Shown here: in pieces, positions 16,683 through 24,723 of the stretch
Position numbering within the stretch: the first letter of the stretch is position 1
How the letters are laid out: each line of letters begins with the position of its first letter
NCBI GenBank assembly: GCA_029259935.1
Contig: JAJDEH010000059.1
Coordinates: forward strand, 1-34,591
DNA: 34,591 nucleotides
DNA from: Planctomycetota bacterium
Lineage (GTDB): Bacteria > Planctomycetota > Planctomycetia > Pirellulales > Pirellulaceae
Direction of reading: 5' to 3'
The notes under the pieces: generated by a model
Database searches by the model: none
What the model saw: the letters and a program-made list of their open reading frames with translations, nothing else
What the model was told of the DNA's origin: nothing
Position numbers and translations under genes: made by a program

Positions 16683-17213
16683 ATGATTCTCATGGCGAAG
16701 AGTTGGCGATTTCTTTTTCAGTTTCGGCTCCGGACGCTGTTACTCACGATAATTGCTCTAGGGCCAGTTTCGACATGGGTGGGTCCGCCCCTCATTCGCA
16801 TGGTTGAACAATGGATCCAGCGGCCCAGTCAGCTCGCGATCAGGGCAACTCCACCCATTACTAAAACGCCACCCTTGCCGCCAAGTTTGGTCGTGCCCAA
16901 GCCGATTGATGTTGGGCAAGTTCACGTGGGTTCGAGGGGTACTTGCGATTTCCCGCTTTTCAACTCAGGCAGCGTTCCTGTTCAGGTCGCACCTCGTTCC
17001 GCGCAATGAACGGGCGCCTTTGTTGGCCTGTCAGGTCAAATCATTCCACCTGGAGAATCGCGCTGCGTTCGCGTGTCCTGGAAGGTTCGCGCTTCCGACC
17101 GGCCGAACCGGCCGCATGAACTCAAATGGAGGTTCGAATTGTCGACAGATGATCCTACCCAGATGGTGGTTGACTTGGTTGTGACCGGATGCCTGGCCGA
17201 CCATCGCCAGTAG
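16683..17213 (+). pseudogene. DUF1573-like membrane-anchored protein interrupted by an in-frame TGA
   Basis: The frame from ATG 16683 encodes FRLRTLLLTIIALGPVSTW, a membrane helix common at the N-terminus of planctomycete proteins. A Pro-rich linker and the start of a DUF1573 domain follow (PIDVGQVHVGSRGTCDFPLF). A TGA at 17007-17009 stops it after 108 codons. The same frame then stays open to TAG at 17211-17213 and gives the expected rest of the domain: GQIIPPGESRCVRVSWKV and FELSTDDPTQMVVDLVVTG. A single changed base would restore a 176-residue protein. The TGA falls close to where many relatives have the SCxCT cysteine pair. Selenocysteine is conceivable, but a nonsense mutation is simpler. 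An alternative start is ATG 16692. Confidence 0.7.
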
Positions 17214-17397
17214 CAAATGCCGCGAAACTGGGTGCCCCTTAGCAGCCATGTGCGCTCGGCAAGCCGGACCTCCTCCTGCCCGCCGGAGATGTATCGCGAA
17301 CTCACTCGGGGACTTGAACTGTTAAGCTGCCGGCGTAAAACTCAGAAGCAGTTAGTTGCAGTCGCATTCATCCCACGACGAGTGAAAGATCCTGCCG

Positions 17398-18159
17398 ATG
17401 ACGACAAATGCTTTTGAGGGGCGGACGGTTTTAGTAACGGGCGGATCGCGCGGTATTGGACGGGCCGCCGCAATTCGCCTCGCATCCGAGGGCGCTCGCG
17501 TTGCCGTCAATTATGTTTCCAACAGCGAGCAAGCCGCCAAAACGATCGAAGATATCGCATCCGCCGGTGGGACCGCGATCAGCGTGCAGGGTGATGTTTC
17601 CGATCGCGAGTCCGTCCAACGAATGGTCGAGCAGACACGCGAGGCGCTGGGGCCGATCGATATCCTTGTCCACTGCGCCGCGATCAGTATTGTTGAACAC
17701 GCCAGCGATGTGACGTGGGAAACTTGGAAACGCACCATGGATGTCAATCTCGACGGTACCTTTAACATCGTCTACGCGGTCAAGGATGAGATGATCGAGC
17801 GCAGCTTTGGCCGCATATTGTTGATGTCGTCGATCGCCGCTTTGCGCGAACGCGAAAACCAGGTCCACTATTCCGCCTCGAAGGCCGCCGTCATCGCCAT
17901 GACGCGGTGCCTGGCGCAGGCTTGGGCAGAGCACAATATCCGGGTCAATTGCATCGCGCCGGGGCTCATCGAAACCGAGATGGCCTACACGCTCGCTCCG
18001 GAAACCCACCAGCACATTGTCACCAACACGCCCATGCACCGACTGGGGCAGCCCGAGGAAATCGCCAACTTGATCCGCTTCCTGGTCAGCGACGAATCGA
18101 ATTTCATGACGGGCCAAACGCTTGTGGCCAGCGGAGGCCGCGTGATGCTGCCGGGGTAG
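17398..18159 (+). CDS. Short-chain dehydrogenase/reductase, FabG-like
   Basis: The 253-residue protein is a classical SDR. It has TGGSRGIG at 14-21 for cofactor binding, NYVSNSEQA after the second strand (a pattern that suggests NADP), the NAG-like loop HCAAISI, Ser144/145, and the catalytic YSASK at 158-162. VNCIAPGLIETEM follows, and the C-terminal LVSDESNFMTGQTLVASGG is the usual FabG-like end. The reaction would be reversible reduction of a ketone to an alcohol. FabG acts on 3-oxoacyl-ACP, but this family is broad and a sugar or other alcohol substrate is just as possible. No fatty-acid synthesis gene is adjacent. The ribosome site is weak. Confidence 0.93.
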   Translation: MTTNAFEGRTVLVTGGSRGIGRAAAIRLASEGARVAVNYVSNSEQAAKTIEDIASAGGTAISVQGDVSDRESVQRMVEQTREALGPIDILVHCAAISIVEHASDVTWETWKRTMDVNLDGTFNIVYAVKDEMIERSFGRILLMSSIAALRERENQVHYSASKAAVIAMTRCLAQAWAEHNIRVNCIAPGLIETEMAYTLAPETHQHIVTNTPMHRLGQPEEIANLIRFLVSDESNFMTGQTLVASGGRVMLPG

Positions 18160-18388
18160 GATGCCGAAGGCGGATCGTGGCTTGGATCGAAGCGAGGGCG
18201 AGCGGAATTCCAACATGCGGGGACGAATATCGGATTTCGAACGTGCTTCCGGGCCGTCTTGTCAGTCGCGGTGCCAATGCTGTCAGATTCGGCAGAACCG
18301 CTAAAGTCACCCATTCTCACGGACCGAATCTTCTTGATGTCCCCTCATTCCGTTCTTGTCGAAGGCACGTCGAAAAGGACCAACCGCC

Positions 18389-19156
18389 GTGAAAGATGCA
18401 GCATTACAGGAACTTCAACGCGCGCACTCCTGGCCAAAGAAATTACCGGAATTACAACCAGTGAATTGGGGACTGGATGCCGGGGGAAAGCAGTTGATCA
18501 CCGAGCAGATCAGAGACAATGACGTTTCGATCGTACTGGAAATTGGCGTCTTCCTGGGAGCCTCGTCGCGAGTCTGGCTTGACGCGTCGCCGAATGTCGT
18601 CGTCATTGCGCTCGACCCTTGGGAGGGAGGCGATTGGGTGGGCGACTTTGCCCGCACTCGCCGTCAGCCCGACTGGGTTGCCGACCAGCTAGGGCGAGAC
18701 GAAGAGGCGTTTTATGAGACTTTCCTCGTCAATATGTGGGGCTATCGAAAACGACTCATCCCTGTTCGAGGTTGGGCGCTCGATAAACTGCCTGAAATCG
18801 CGGACTTTGGCGTGCAACCACACCTTATCTACCTCGACGCCGACAAACTTGGCCGAGAGCTTGAAGTTTGTCACGAACTGTTTCCTCAGGCGATCCTGAC
18901 GGGCGACGATTGGTTCTTTGGAACGGATCGACTCTGGCAACCGGACGAGGGTTATCCCATCCGAAAGCCGGTCATGGATTTTTGTCAAAAGCACCATCGA
19001 CACCTCATCGTCGATCAAGCTTCATGGGTGATTTCCGAGAAGCGACTCTCGATCAAAGACCAACTGGTTCGCGCTCCAAAATACCGGATGAAATCGATGC
19101 GCCGCCGCGCCCGAGCCGCCATTCGCCATCTGCTGGGAAGTAACAAGGCCGCCTAA
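18389..19156 (+). CDS. Class I SAM-dependent methyltransferase-like protein
   Basis: The 255-residue product has IVLEIGVFLGASSRVWLD as motif I, then VVIALDPW with an acidic residue that would contact the cofactor. It continues with HLIYLDADKLGRELEVCHEL and AILTGDDWF, close to the Methyltransf_24 arrangement (IDGDHSYExxxxDL ... GGILIGDDY). Such enzymes often methylate sugars or small molecules. The C-terminal 30 residues are very basic (MKSMRRRARAAIRHLLG) and may bind membrane or nucleic acid. The start is GTG at 18389 with AAAAGGA about 9 bases upstream; a TTG at 18356 would add 11 basic residues. A small hairpin follows directly after the stop. Confidence 0.8.
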   Translation: MKDAALQELQRAHSWPKKLPELQPVNWGLDAGGKQLITEQIRDNDVSIVLEIGVFLGASSRVWLDASPNVVVIALDPWEGGDWVGDFARTRRQPDWVADQLGRDEEAFYETFLVNMWGYRKRLIPVRGWALDKLPEIADFGVQPHLIYLDADKLGRELEVCHELFPQAILTGDDWFFGTDRLWQPDEGYPIRKPVMDFCQKHHRHLIVDQASWVISEKRLSIKDQLVRAPKYRMKSMRRRARAAIRHLLGSNKAA

Positions 19157-19160
19157 CGGC

Positions 19161-19174
19161 CGGTTGAAAAACCG
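19161..19174 (+). terminator. Small stem-loop after the methyltransferase gene
   Basis: CGGTT-GAAA-AACCG is a perfect five-pair hairpin with a stable GAAA tetraloop, five bases after the stop at 19156. There is no run of T after it, so as a terminator it would be weak. Confidence 0.4.
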
Positions 19175-19376
19175 TGAAACGGCGAAAGCAACTAGCCGCC
19201 AATGTCAGCGGGCGGATTGTCGCAATTTGGTTGCCGCATGAAACCCTGCCATTGCCATAAATCCCGGCCACACGGCGGGCCGTCGTTTGGTGAGATCAAC
19301 TCTCCCGTTTGTCAGCGGATGTTGGCGTCGGTAGGATTGAATCCTGAGACGCGAGTTTTGAAATTGCTGACGGCGC

Positions 19377-19380
19377 GGAG
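19377..19380 (+). promoter_or_regulatory. Ribosome binding site that marks the original start at 19389
   Basis: GGAG lies eight bases before ATG 19389. This supports 19389 as the true start of the glutamate-synthase-like gene, even though that start is now out of frame with the body of the gene. Confidence 0.6.
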
Positions 19381-19388
19381 CTTTGTAA

Positions 19389-20941
19389 ATGTATTGGATT
19401 CCGATTCTGATCAGCCTAGCCGTGCTGTTGCCGTGCTGTTGGTGGCGTGGGTCGGTTACGACTTGCTGCAACGGCGGCATGCGATTCTGCACAACTTTCC
19501 CATCATCGGACACTTTCGCTATTGGCTTGAGGACATCGGCCCGGAACTGCGGCAATACATTGTTACCAACAACGATGAAGAACGGCCCTTTAGCCGCGAC
19601 CAGCGACGTTGGGTGTACGCGTCCTCGAAGAAAGAGAACAACACGTTCGGTTTCGGCACGGACAACGATCTGGAACGGTCGCCCAATTATCTGATCATCA
19701 AACACGCCGCTTTTCCGCTGAACGATCCGCGGCCCGGCGACGACAATTACGACCCCTCGTTTCGGATTCCCTGCGCGAAGATCCTGGGCGGCCATCGCGG
19801 ACGAGCCAACGCGTTTCGGCCGGAATCGGTCGTTAACATCTCGGCCATGAGCTTTGGTTCGCTGAGCGGGCCGGCCGTCGAGGCGATCAACCGGGGCGTG
19901 AAGCTCGCCAATTGTCTGCACAACACGGGTGAAGGAGGCGTCGCCAAATATCATCAGCATGGCGGCGAGCTGATTTGGCAAATCGGCACCGGCTACTTCG
20001 GCTGCCGCGATGAACAGGGCAAGTTTGATCTCAAGCAGTTTCGGGACGTCGTCGACGCCAACCCCATTCGCGCGATCGAGATCAAACTGAGCCAAGGGGC
20101 GAAGCCGGGACGCGGCGGCCTGTTGCCCGGGGCCAAGGTCACGCCCGAAATTGCCAAGATTCGCGGCATACCGCGGGGCGAGGATTGTGCCAGCCCTTCC
20201 AGCCACCGCGAGTTCCGCGACGTCGACGAGATGCTCGACTTTGTCGAACGGCTGGCCGAAGCCAGTGGCCTGCCGGTTGGCATCAAGTCGGCGGTCGGCC
20301 AGTTGGACTTGTGGCGCGACTTGGCCCGGCATATGAACAGTTCCGATCGCGGTGTCGATTTTTTTACGATCGACGGCGGCGAAGGAGGAACGGGCGCCGC
20401 GCCGCTGGTGTTCTGCGATCACGTCGCGTTGCCTTTCAAGCTGGCCATGACCCGCGTGTTTCGTGAATTCGTGGAAACGGGCCTGCATGAAAAAATCGTC
20501 TTCGTCGGTTCAGGCCGGCTTGGTTTTCCCGAAACGGCGCTGCTGGCCTTCGCCATGGGCTGCGACCTGGTGAACGTGGGCCGCGAAGCCATGTTGGCGA
20601 TTGGGTGCATTCAAGCCCAACGTTGTCACACGGGGTTCTGTCCCACGGGCGTGGCCACGCAAAATCGCTGGCTGATGCGGGGGCTCGACCCTAGCCAAAA
20701 AGGGCCGCGGCTGGCCAATTATGTGTTGACGTTGCGCAAGGAACTGTTGAATCTGAGCTACGCTTGCGGCGTCACGCATCCGGCCCTGGTGACGACGGAC
20801 TCTTTTGAAATCCTGGACGAGTGTTTCGGCGCGACCAGCGCCAGTGATTGTTTTGGATATTCCAAACCGTTTGGACTACCGTCGTCCGACGACCAGCGCG
20901 CGATCAAGGATATCATGGCCGAGTTTCCCGTCGATGAGTAA
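19389..20941 (+). CDS. FMN-binding glutamate synthase-like protein, N-terminus frameshifted
   Basis: The body of the gene reads AILHNFPIIGHFRYWLEDIGP, then NISAMSFGSLSGPAVEAIN, FTIDGGEGGTGAAP (the FMN phosphate site), and CIQAQRCHTGFCPTGVATQ, which holds C-x5-C-x4-C for a 3Fe-4S cluster. This is the FMN-binding domain of glutamate synthase as a stand-alone, membrane-tethered protein of about 510-520 residues. Its electron partner and substrate are not known. The family normally begins with a hydrophobic helix. ATG 19389 encodes this (MYWIPILISLAVLL), but an 11-bp tandem duplication at 19419-19440 shifts the frame. With one copy removed, the helix runs straight into VAWVGYDLLQRRH. In the present sequence the body frame is open back to 19202, but that N-terminal part looks non-coding. 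Confidence 0.85.
19419..19440 (+). repeat. 11-bp perfect tandem duplication causing a frameshift
   Basis: GCCGTGCTGTT occurs twice without a gap, at 19419-19429 and 19430-19440. Because 11 is not a multiple of three, the second copy shifts the frame. Removing one copy restores a family-like N-terminus joined to the conserved body. Confidence 0.9.
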
Positions 20942-20970
20942 CGGCGAGCCTGCAGCGTTAGCTGGGGGGT
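20942..20970. repeat. 29-bp intergenic repeat, copy 2
   Basis: It is identical to 14316-14344 except for one base (CTGCAG in place of CTCCAG). It begins one base after the stop of the glutamate-synthase-like gene, in the same orientation relative to that gene as copy 1 is to its own upstream gene. The GCAGC-GTTA-GCTGG core could form a small hairpin. Confidence 0.72.
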
Positions 20971-21011
20971 GTTCGACTAATCTTGAGCGAAAACTCCCAC
21001 GGACCGCTCCG

Positions 21012-21968
21012 TTAGACGTCGTCCAAGAATCCCGCCACGCTATCCAGATCCATTGCGGTTGAAATCGACGACTTGAGATACTGACGCCGGGCTTCTTCAA
21101 TGATCGCCTGGCAATCGACGGCGGGGCACATATTGACGCCGTACAGTTCGGCTTCAAGAGTCACTTCTTCCTTGCACTCGATGGCCAAGTCCGTGAACCC
21201 GTCTAAGTCGATGTCGTAATGTTCTTCCAGCCACAGACGGCAGACCTGGACGACCGACGAGTCTTGTTCCCAGAGGGCGTCCGAGACGAGGACGCCGGCC
21301 CGAGTTGCGACGGACAAGGGACTCTGGACGGTGTCGTCGTGATGCTGGCGAATCGCTTCGACTAATTCGAGGGGTAAATCCCATTGCCGCAGCAGACGGG
21401 CCCCAACCATGGAATGATCGAAGTTAAACACTTCGCGCTCGGCCTCCGCCAACGAACGGTTTGGCGATTCTCGATAAAGTTGCAGATAGGGCTCGCCAAC
21501 GACTTGCGCCAGCACCAGCGAACCAAGGTCCGCCAACAGACCTGCGGTGTACGCATCGTGGCGGTCTAGGGATTCGTCACGGTCGCTGATCCGATGAGCG
21601 GCGCTGGCGATCGTTAACGCACGCCGCCAGTAGTCGTTGTAAAGTTCTCGGGCGGGTCCTCGCGAAAACGAATCCACGATATTGAACGCCATCGCCACCA
21701 GCCGCACGGTCCGCTGTCCCAAATAGGCCACGGCTTGGCGCAGGTTGGCAATCTTCGAGCGGAGTCCATAACGAGAAGAATTCACGACTTCCAGCAACTT
21801 TGCCGTCAGCGCTGGATCGCGCTCGATACACTCCACGACGGACTGCACATCGAAGTCTTCATCGCGCGTCAGATTCAGCAACGAACGCGCGACTTCCGGG
21901 GGTGAATGAAGTTGGTCGGCGCGCTGGATGAGCGCGTCCACAGCTTCCCATTCTGATTGACGTGCCAT
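21012..21968 (-). CDS. HDOD-domain protein
   Basis: The 318-residue protein has an HDOD domain at about residues 20-225: LHSPPEVARSLLNLTRDEDF, DPALTAKLLEVVNSSRYGL, IANLRQAVAYLGQRTVRLVA, then AYTAGLLADLGSLVLAQVVG and FDHSMVGARLLRQWDLP, with IRQHHDD. HDOD domains are relatives of HD phosphohydrolases that have usually lost metal-binding residues and act as regulatory or scaffold domains in signalling. About 90 residues follow without a recognised output domain; these include the acidic VCRLWLEEHYDIDLDGF and a short Cys-containing segment. The start at 21968 gives a family-like N-terminus. It converges with the glutamate-synthase-like gene, with 70 bases between stops. Confidence 0.9.
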   Translation of the reverse strand: MARQSEWEAVDALIQRADQLHSPPEVARSLLNLTRDEDFDVQSVVECIERDPALTAKLLEVVNSSRYGLRSKIANLRQAVAYLGQRTVRLVAMAFNIVDSFSRGPARELYNDYWRRALTIASAAHRISDRDESLDRHDAYTAGLLADLGSLVLAQVVGEPYLQLYRESPNRSLAEAEREVFNFDHSMVGARLLRQWDLPLELVEAIRQHHDDTVQSPLSVATRAGVLVSDALWEQDSSVVQVCRLWLEEHYDIDLDGFTDLAIECKEEVTLEAELYGVNMCPAVDCQAIIEEARRQYLKSSISTAMDLDSVAGFLDDV

Positions 21969-22330
21969 CTCACCCTACGCCTGAATGGTTAGGATCAAAA
22001 CTCGATTGCCCGTTTGGCACGGGTCCAACCGTTTACAAAAACACCATGGCACCGCGCGTCTTACCGCGGGCACCTGCCCCAAAAAGGGGGTGATTCAAGA
22101 AAACTTACCTTACACTCTTGGAAACCACGTCCTTCAATGTTCCCAAAATGAAGTCGGCAGCTTTCGTGCCCAGCCGCTCCCAGCGACAGAATCCGCACAT
22201 CCCTCAATTGCCCCCAGGACACTCGCCGCAACTGGGTGATCTCGGGTATGTTGTGGAATCCAGATTTCGCGGCCGGATGAAGGAACCTACCCCCCCTGCA
22301 TGCCAAGTTTGCAAGTTGCCGGAGAGTATC
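21969..22330. other. 362-bp divergent intergenic region
   Basis: This region lies between the starts of the HDOD gene and the AhpD-like gene. It has two small hairpins: CCGCG at 22052-22056 with CGCGG at 22065-22069, and CCCC-AAAAA-GGGG at 22077-22089. An open frame runs in from 22118 to the AhpD-like gene, but its composition (many Pro, Ser and Arg) is not convincing. I see no gene. Confidence 0.45.
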
Positions 22331-22753
22331 ATGTCTGAAGATCGCATTGCCACGGTCACCCCCGTTTCCGAAGAAGATGCAACAGGAAAAGTCGCCGAGG
22401 TTTACGCGGACATCAAGCGGACCAAAGATATTGACTTCATCCCCAATTTCTGGAGAACGCTGGCCACCAATCCCGATCATTTGGAATTGGTTTGGATGCA
22501 ACTCAAGACACTCATGCATCCCGACGCGGTCGGACGCGAATCGAAACTCGATCCCCTGACGCGCGAAGTGATCGCTTTGGCTGTTTCCGCAACGAATGGA
22601 TGTGCATACTGCATCAACTCGCATACCGCCGCAGCGCAGCGACTGGGTCTGGATGAGGCGACCTTGGGCGAAGTCATGGCGGTCGTGGGCCTGTTCAACA
22701 AGACCAACTCACTGGCCGACGGCTATCAAGTCAAGCCGGATGTCCTGCCGTAA
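22331..22753 (+). CDS. AhpD-like/carboxymuconolactone decarboxylase family protein
   Basis: The 140-residue protein has the family core LTREVIALAVSATNGCAYCINSH. The redox motif is Cys91-Ala-Tyr-Cys94 with His98, which matches the AhpD CxxC-xxxH site. Such proteins reduce peroxides through the Cys pair or react with small electrophiles. The size and the N-terminal segment (EEDATGKVAEVYADIK, then FIPNFWRTLATNPDHL) fit the peroxidase-related subgroup. ATG 22331 has GGAGAG four to five bases upstream and gives a family-like start. The gene stands alone; its stop faces the stop of the minus-strand lipoprotein gene 81 bases away. Confidence 0.9.
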   Translation: MSEDRIATVTPVSEEDATGKVAEVYADIKRTKDIDFIPNFWRTLATNPDHLELVWMQLKTLMHPDAVGRESKLDPLTREVIALAVSATNGCAYCINSHTAAAQRLGLDEATLGEVMAVVGLFNKTNSLADGYQVKPDVLP

Positions 22754-22834
22754 AAAACGATTCGATTTTCCAGTCGATCAACCACTCGCGCACCGTTCGC
22801 AAACGCGCACCGCAATGAAACTCGTCGGCACGGC

Positions 22835-24436
22835 CTAATACCGCACTCGCCAAAGCGTCATTGGATCAAGAGAAATGGGTGTGCTTCCATCCCACTTGTC
22901 TTTTTTAACACCTTTTTCCGAAAGTATTTCGACCGTGCCGGCCTTTTCCTTGTGACCTTGAATGGTTAATCGCAGTGTGTGCTTCCTGCGGCTGAAGTTG
23001 CCGCCGTACACATGGACTACACCCTTCGCTGATCGCGTTGCGTTGCCGCGAACCGCGGCGGATGGGTCGCCGCTGGCCCGCAGCACCTGACCGCGATGAT
23101 AGTGGCTCAAGAAGGCTTGGGCCCGGGCGTGTGGTGCCAGCTTGCCGCCACGTAGCGCGCCGTGCGGCCATTCGGGTGGCAGGGTTTCGGGAAACCAGGT
23201 CCAGCCTAGAAACGTCAAGCTTTCGCCGGCCAGCGTCTCGCGGACTAAATCGGCGTGGGCCATGACGGCGGGCCACGGGTGAGGCCTTGACGCCTGTTTC
23301 TTGTGGTCCGCGTCGCGGCCATGAATCGCGTTTTCCAACAGCACCGTGGGCATGGGCTTTCCGCTCTTCTTCCACTGCGTCGGATCCACCGTTAAATACC
23401 CGCGTTGCGAAAGGCCCGTTCGCAACAGCACATCGATGTTATGCGCGTTCATGGGCATCTTGTTGTCCGCCGAAGGCTTGGCCCCGATCATGCCGCGATA
23501 ACGATGAAGGTCGAGCGCTACGCCTGGAATCTCGTGCAACTGGTCGTACAGAAACGGATTCCAGTTGGCGGCTTGCATTCGCTCGCGGCCAGGAATATCC
23601 GCGCCATCGGAGGCCGATGCCACGACCCATACTTTCTTATCTTGGATCTTCTCGCGAATGCGCTTAATCAACTTTGCATAGGTCAGTACCGCGCCGGACG
23701 GTGCGCGCAACTTGTACTTTCGCCACTCGCATCCGGCGGAAAGATAAACTCGCGTGAGCTTCTTCCACGCCGGATGTTGCTTCATGAAGGCAATCAGTGC
23801 GACTGCATGATCACTGATCTTTTCAATGGTGCCATCTGGGAAATCGTCGTGAAACAGCCGGGGACCCCAACGAGGCCGGTTGCCGTCAAAAACCGCAAGT
23901 GGAACGGCGACCGTCACTGCCTCCAATTCCCAGGCATCGGCGAGCGTCAGCAGATCACCGACACCCACGATTGCCTTTTCGCACCAACCACTTCCCCGGA
24001 CGCAGTCGGGAACTCGCCGCGACCAAGGCTTGGCGCTGTTTTCCCAATTGACCCCGAACGTGGAGAAGGACACTCCCCAAGGCCAACTAATGTGCCTCAA
24101 GTCCGCCTCGCGAATGAGGGGCCTGTTCGATACGGCAAGGTGGTTGATGAACGCGCGGTGCTGCCGGTCATTGGCGAACTCCTTGGGAGGGGCCGGCCAG
24201 AGCATGTCGCGTTTCCACATGGCTCCCCATCCAACGACTCCCGGCGGCACTTCGCGAACAACTCGTCGCGCGTCGACGGTGATGGTGTAATCGGCCCGCG
24301 CCGCGCGCGGTTGTTTTGCGGCCGACGCTGGCTTCTTCGATTCCGCTTGGATGACCGAGACGCCCGGTTCCGCCGCGGGGGCACAACCGCCGCTCACCAC
24401 AAATAGACAGAAGGTCCAGGCGTAGACTGGGCGCAT
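22835..24436 (-). CDS. Predicted lipoprotein resembling clan-A glycoside hydrolases
   Basis: The 533-residue protein has a signal peptide with a lipobox-like VVSGGC at about residues 14-18, so it may be a lipoprotein. The mature part begins with YTITVDARRVVREVPPGVVG, as at the start of arabinofuranosidase-like (GH51/GH39/GH79 type) domains. It continues with an alternating alpha-beta region, including WGVSFSTFGVNWENS, YLSAGCEWRKYKLRAPSG, VWVVASASDGADIPG and VALDLHRYRG, and ends in a beta-rich domain. The Glu in AGCEW sits where clan-A enzymes have the acid/base residue, and TVLLENAIHG could hold the nucleophile. These are inferences from pattern only. It is divergent from the DUF1549/DUF1553 gene at 24724. 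Confidence 0.6.
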   Translation of the reverse strand: MRPVYAWTFCLFVVSGGCAPAAEPGVSVIQAESKKPASAAKQPRAARADYTITVDARRVVREVPPGVVGWGAMWKRDMLWPAPPKEFANDRQHRAFINHLAVSNRPLIREADLRHISWPWGVSFSTFGVNWENSAKPWSRRVPDCVRGSGWCEKAIVGVGDLLTLADAWELEAVTVAVPLAVFDGNRPRWGPRLFHDDFPDGTIEKISDHAVALIAFMKQHPAWKKLTRVYLSAGCEWRKYKLRAPSGAVLTYAKLIKRIREKIQDKKVWVVASASDGADIPGRERMQAANWNPFLYDQLHEIPGVALDLHRYRGMIGAKPSADNKMPMNAHNIDVLLRTGLSQRGYLTVDPTQWKKSGKPMPTVLLENAIHGRDADHKKQASRPHPWPAVMAHADLVRETLAGESLTFLGWTWFPETLPPEWPHGALRGGKLAPHARAQAFLSHYHRGQVLRASGDPSAAVRGNATRSAKGVVHVYGGNFSRRKHTLRLTIQGHKEKAGTVEILSEKGVKKDKWDGSTPISLDPMTLWRVRY

Positions 24437-24723
24437 GATTGCTCTCGCTTTATTTGCAGGGGATTGCTACGCCGTGAGCGGCAAGTGGGATGCCCTCGGC
24501 ACTGCCATTGGGTAGCGTTTGGTTATAGAGATATACCTTGCCTTCGAGAAATTGTTTCATCCAACATTGGAGCGGACGAAATTTCGGCGGCGGATGCGAA
24601 ATCGTTGTCGCCACCCACCACGTGCACGAGCAACGAAGTTTCCATTTGCCCATCCAAAGTGCCGGGCAGTTAGAGTAGAATTTGAACATATGAACTCGAG
24701 TAAACCGATCAACGGAGCAAACC

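Noticed and set aside
17007..17060. Bacterial SECIS element after the TGA in the DUF1573-like gene
   Set aside because: A five-pair stem is present but the loop lacks the expected G at its start and the distance is not typical. It was kept only as a check in the finding, not as a feature.
17217..17417. 66-codon frame between the DUF1573 pseudogene and the SDR gene
   Set aside because: It lacks a ribosome site and overlaps the SDR start. The sequence has no domain that I know.
19161..19180. Possible remnant of the MITE-like terminal repeat (GGTTGAAAAACCG)
   Set aside because: Only about ten bases resemble the repeat end, and the site is better explained as a small hairpin. No interior sequence of the element is present.
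19202..19388. N-terminal extension of the glutamate-synthase-like protein from a start at 19202
   Set aside because: It is open only because the 11-bp duplication shifts the frame. Its sequence is Cys/His/Pro-rich and unlike the family, and a better ribosome site and start lie at 19377-19389.
22118..22330. 71-residue N-terminal extension of the AhpD-like protein
   Set aside because: The family begins close to MSEDRIATV, and ATG 22331 has a GGAGAG site. The extra part is Pro/Ser/Arg-rich with no domain.
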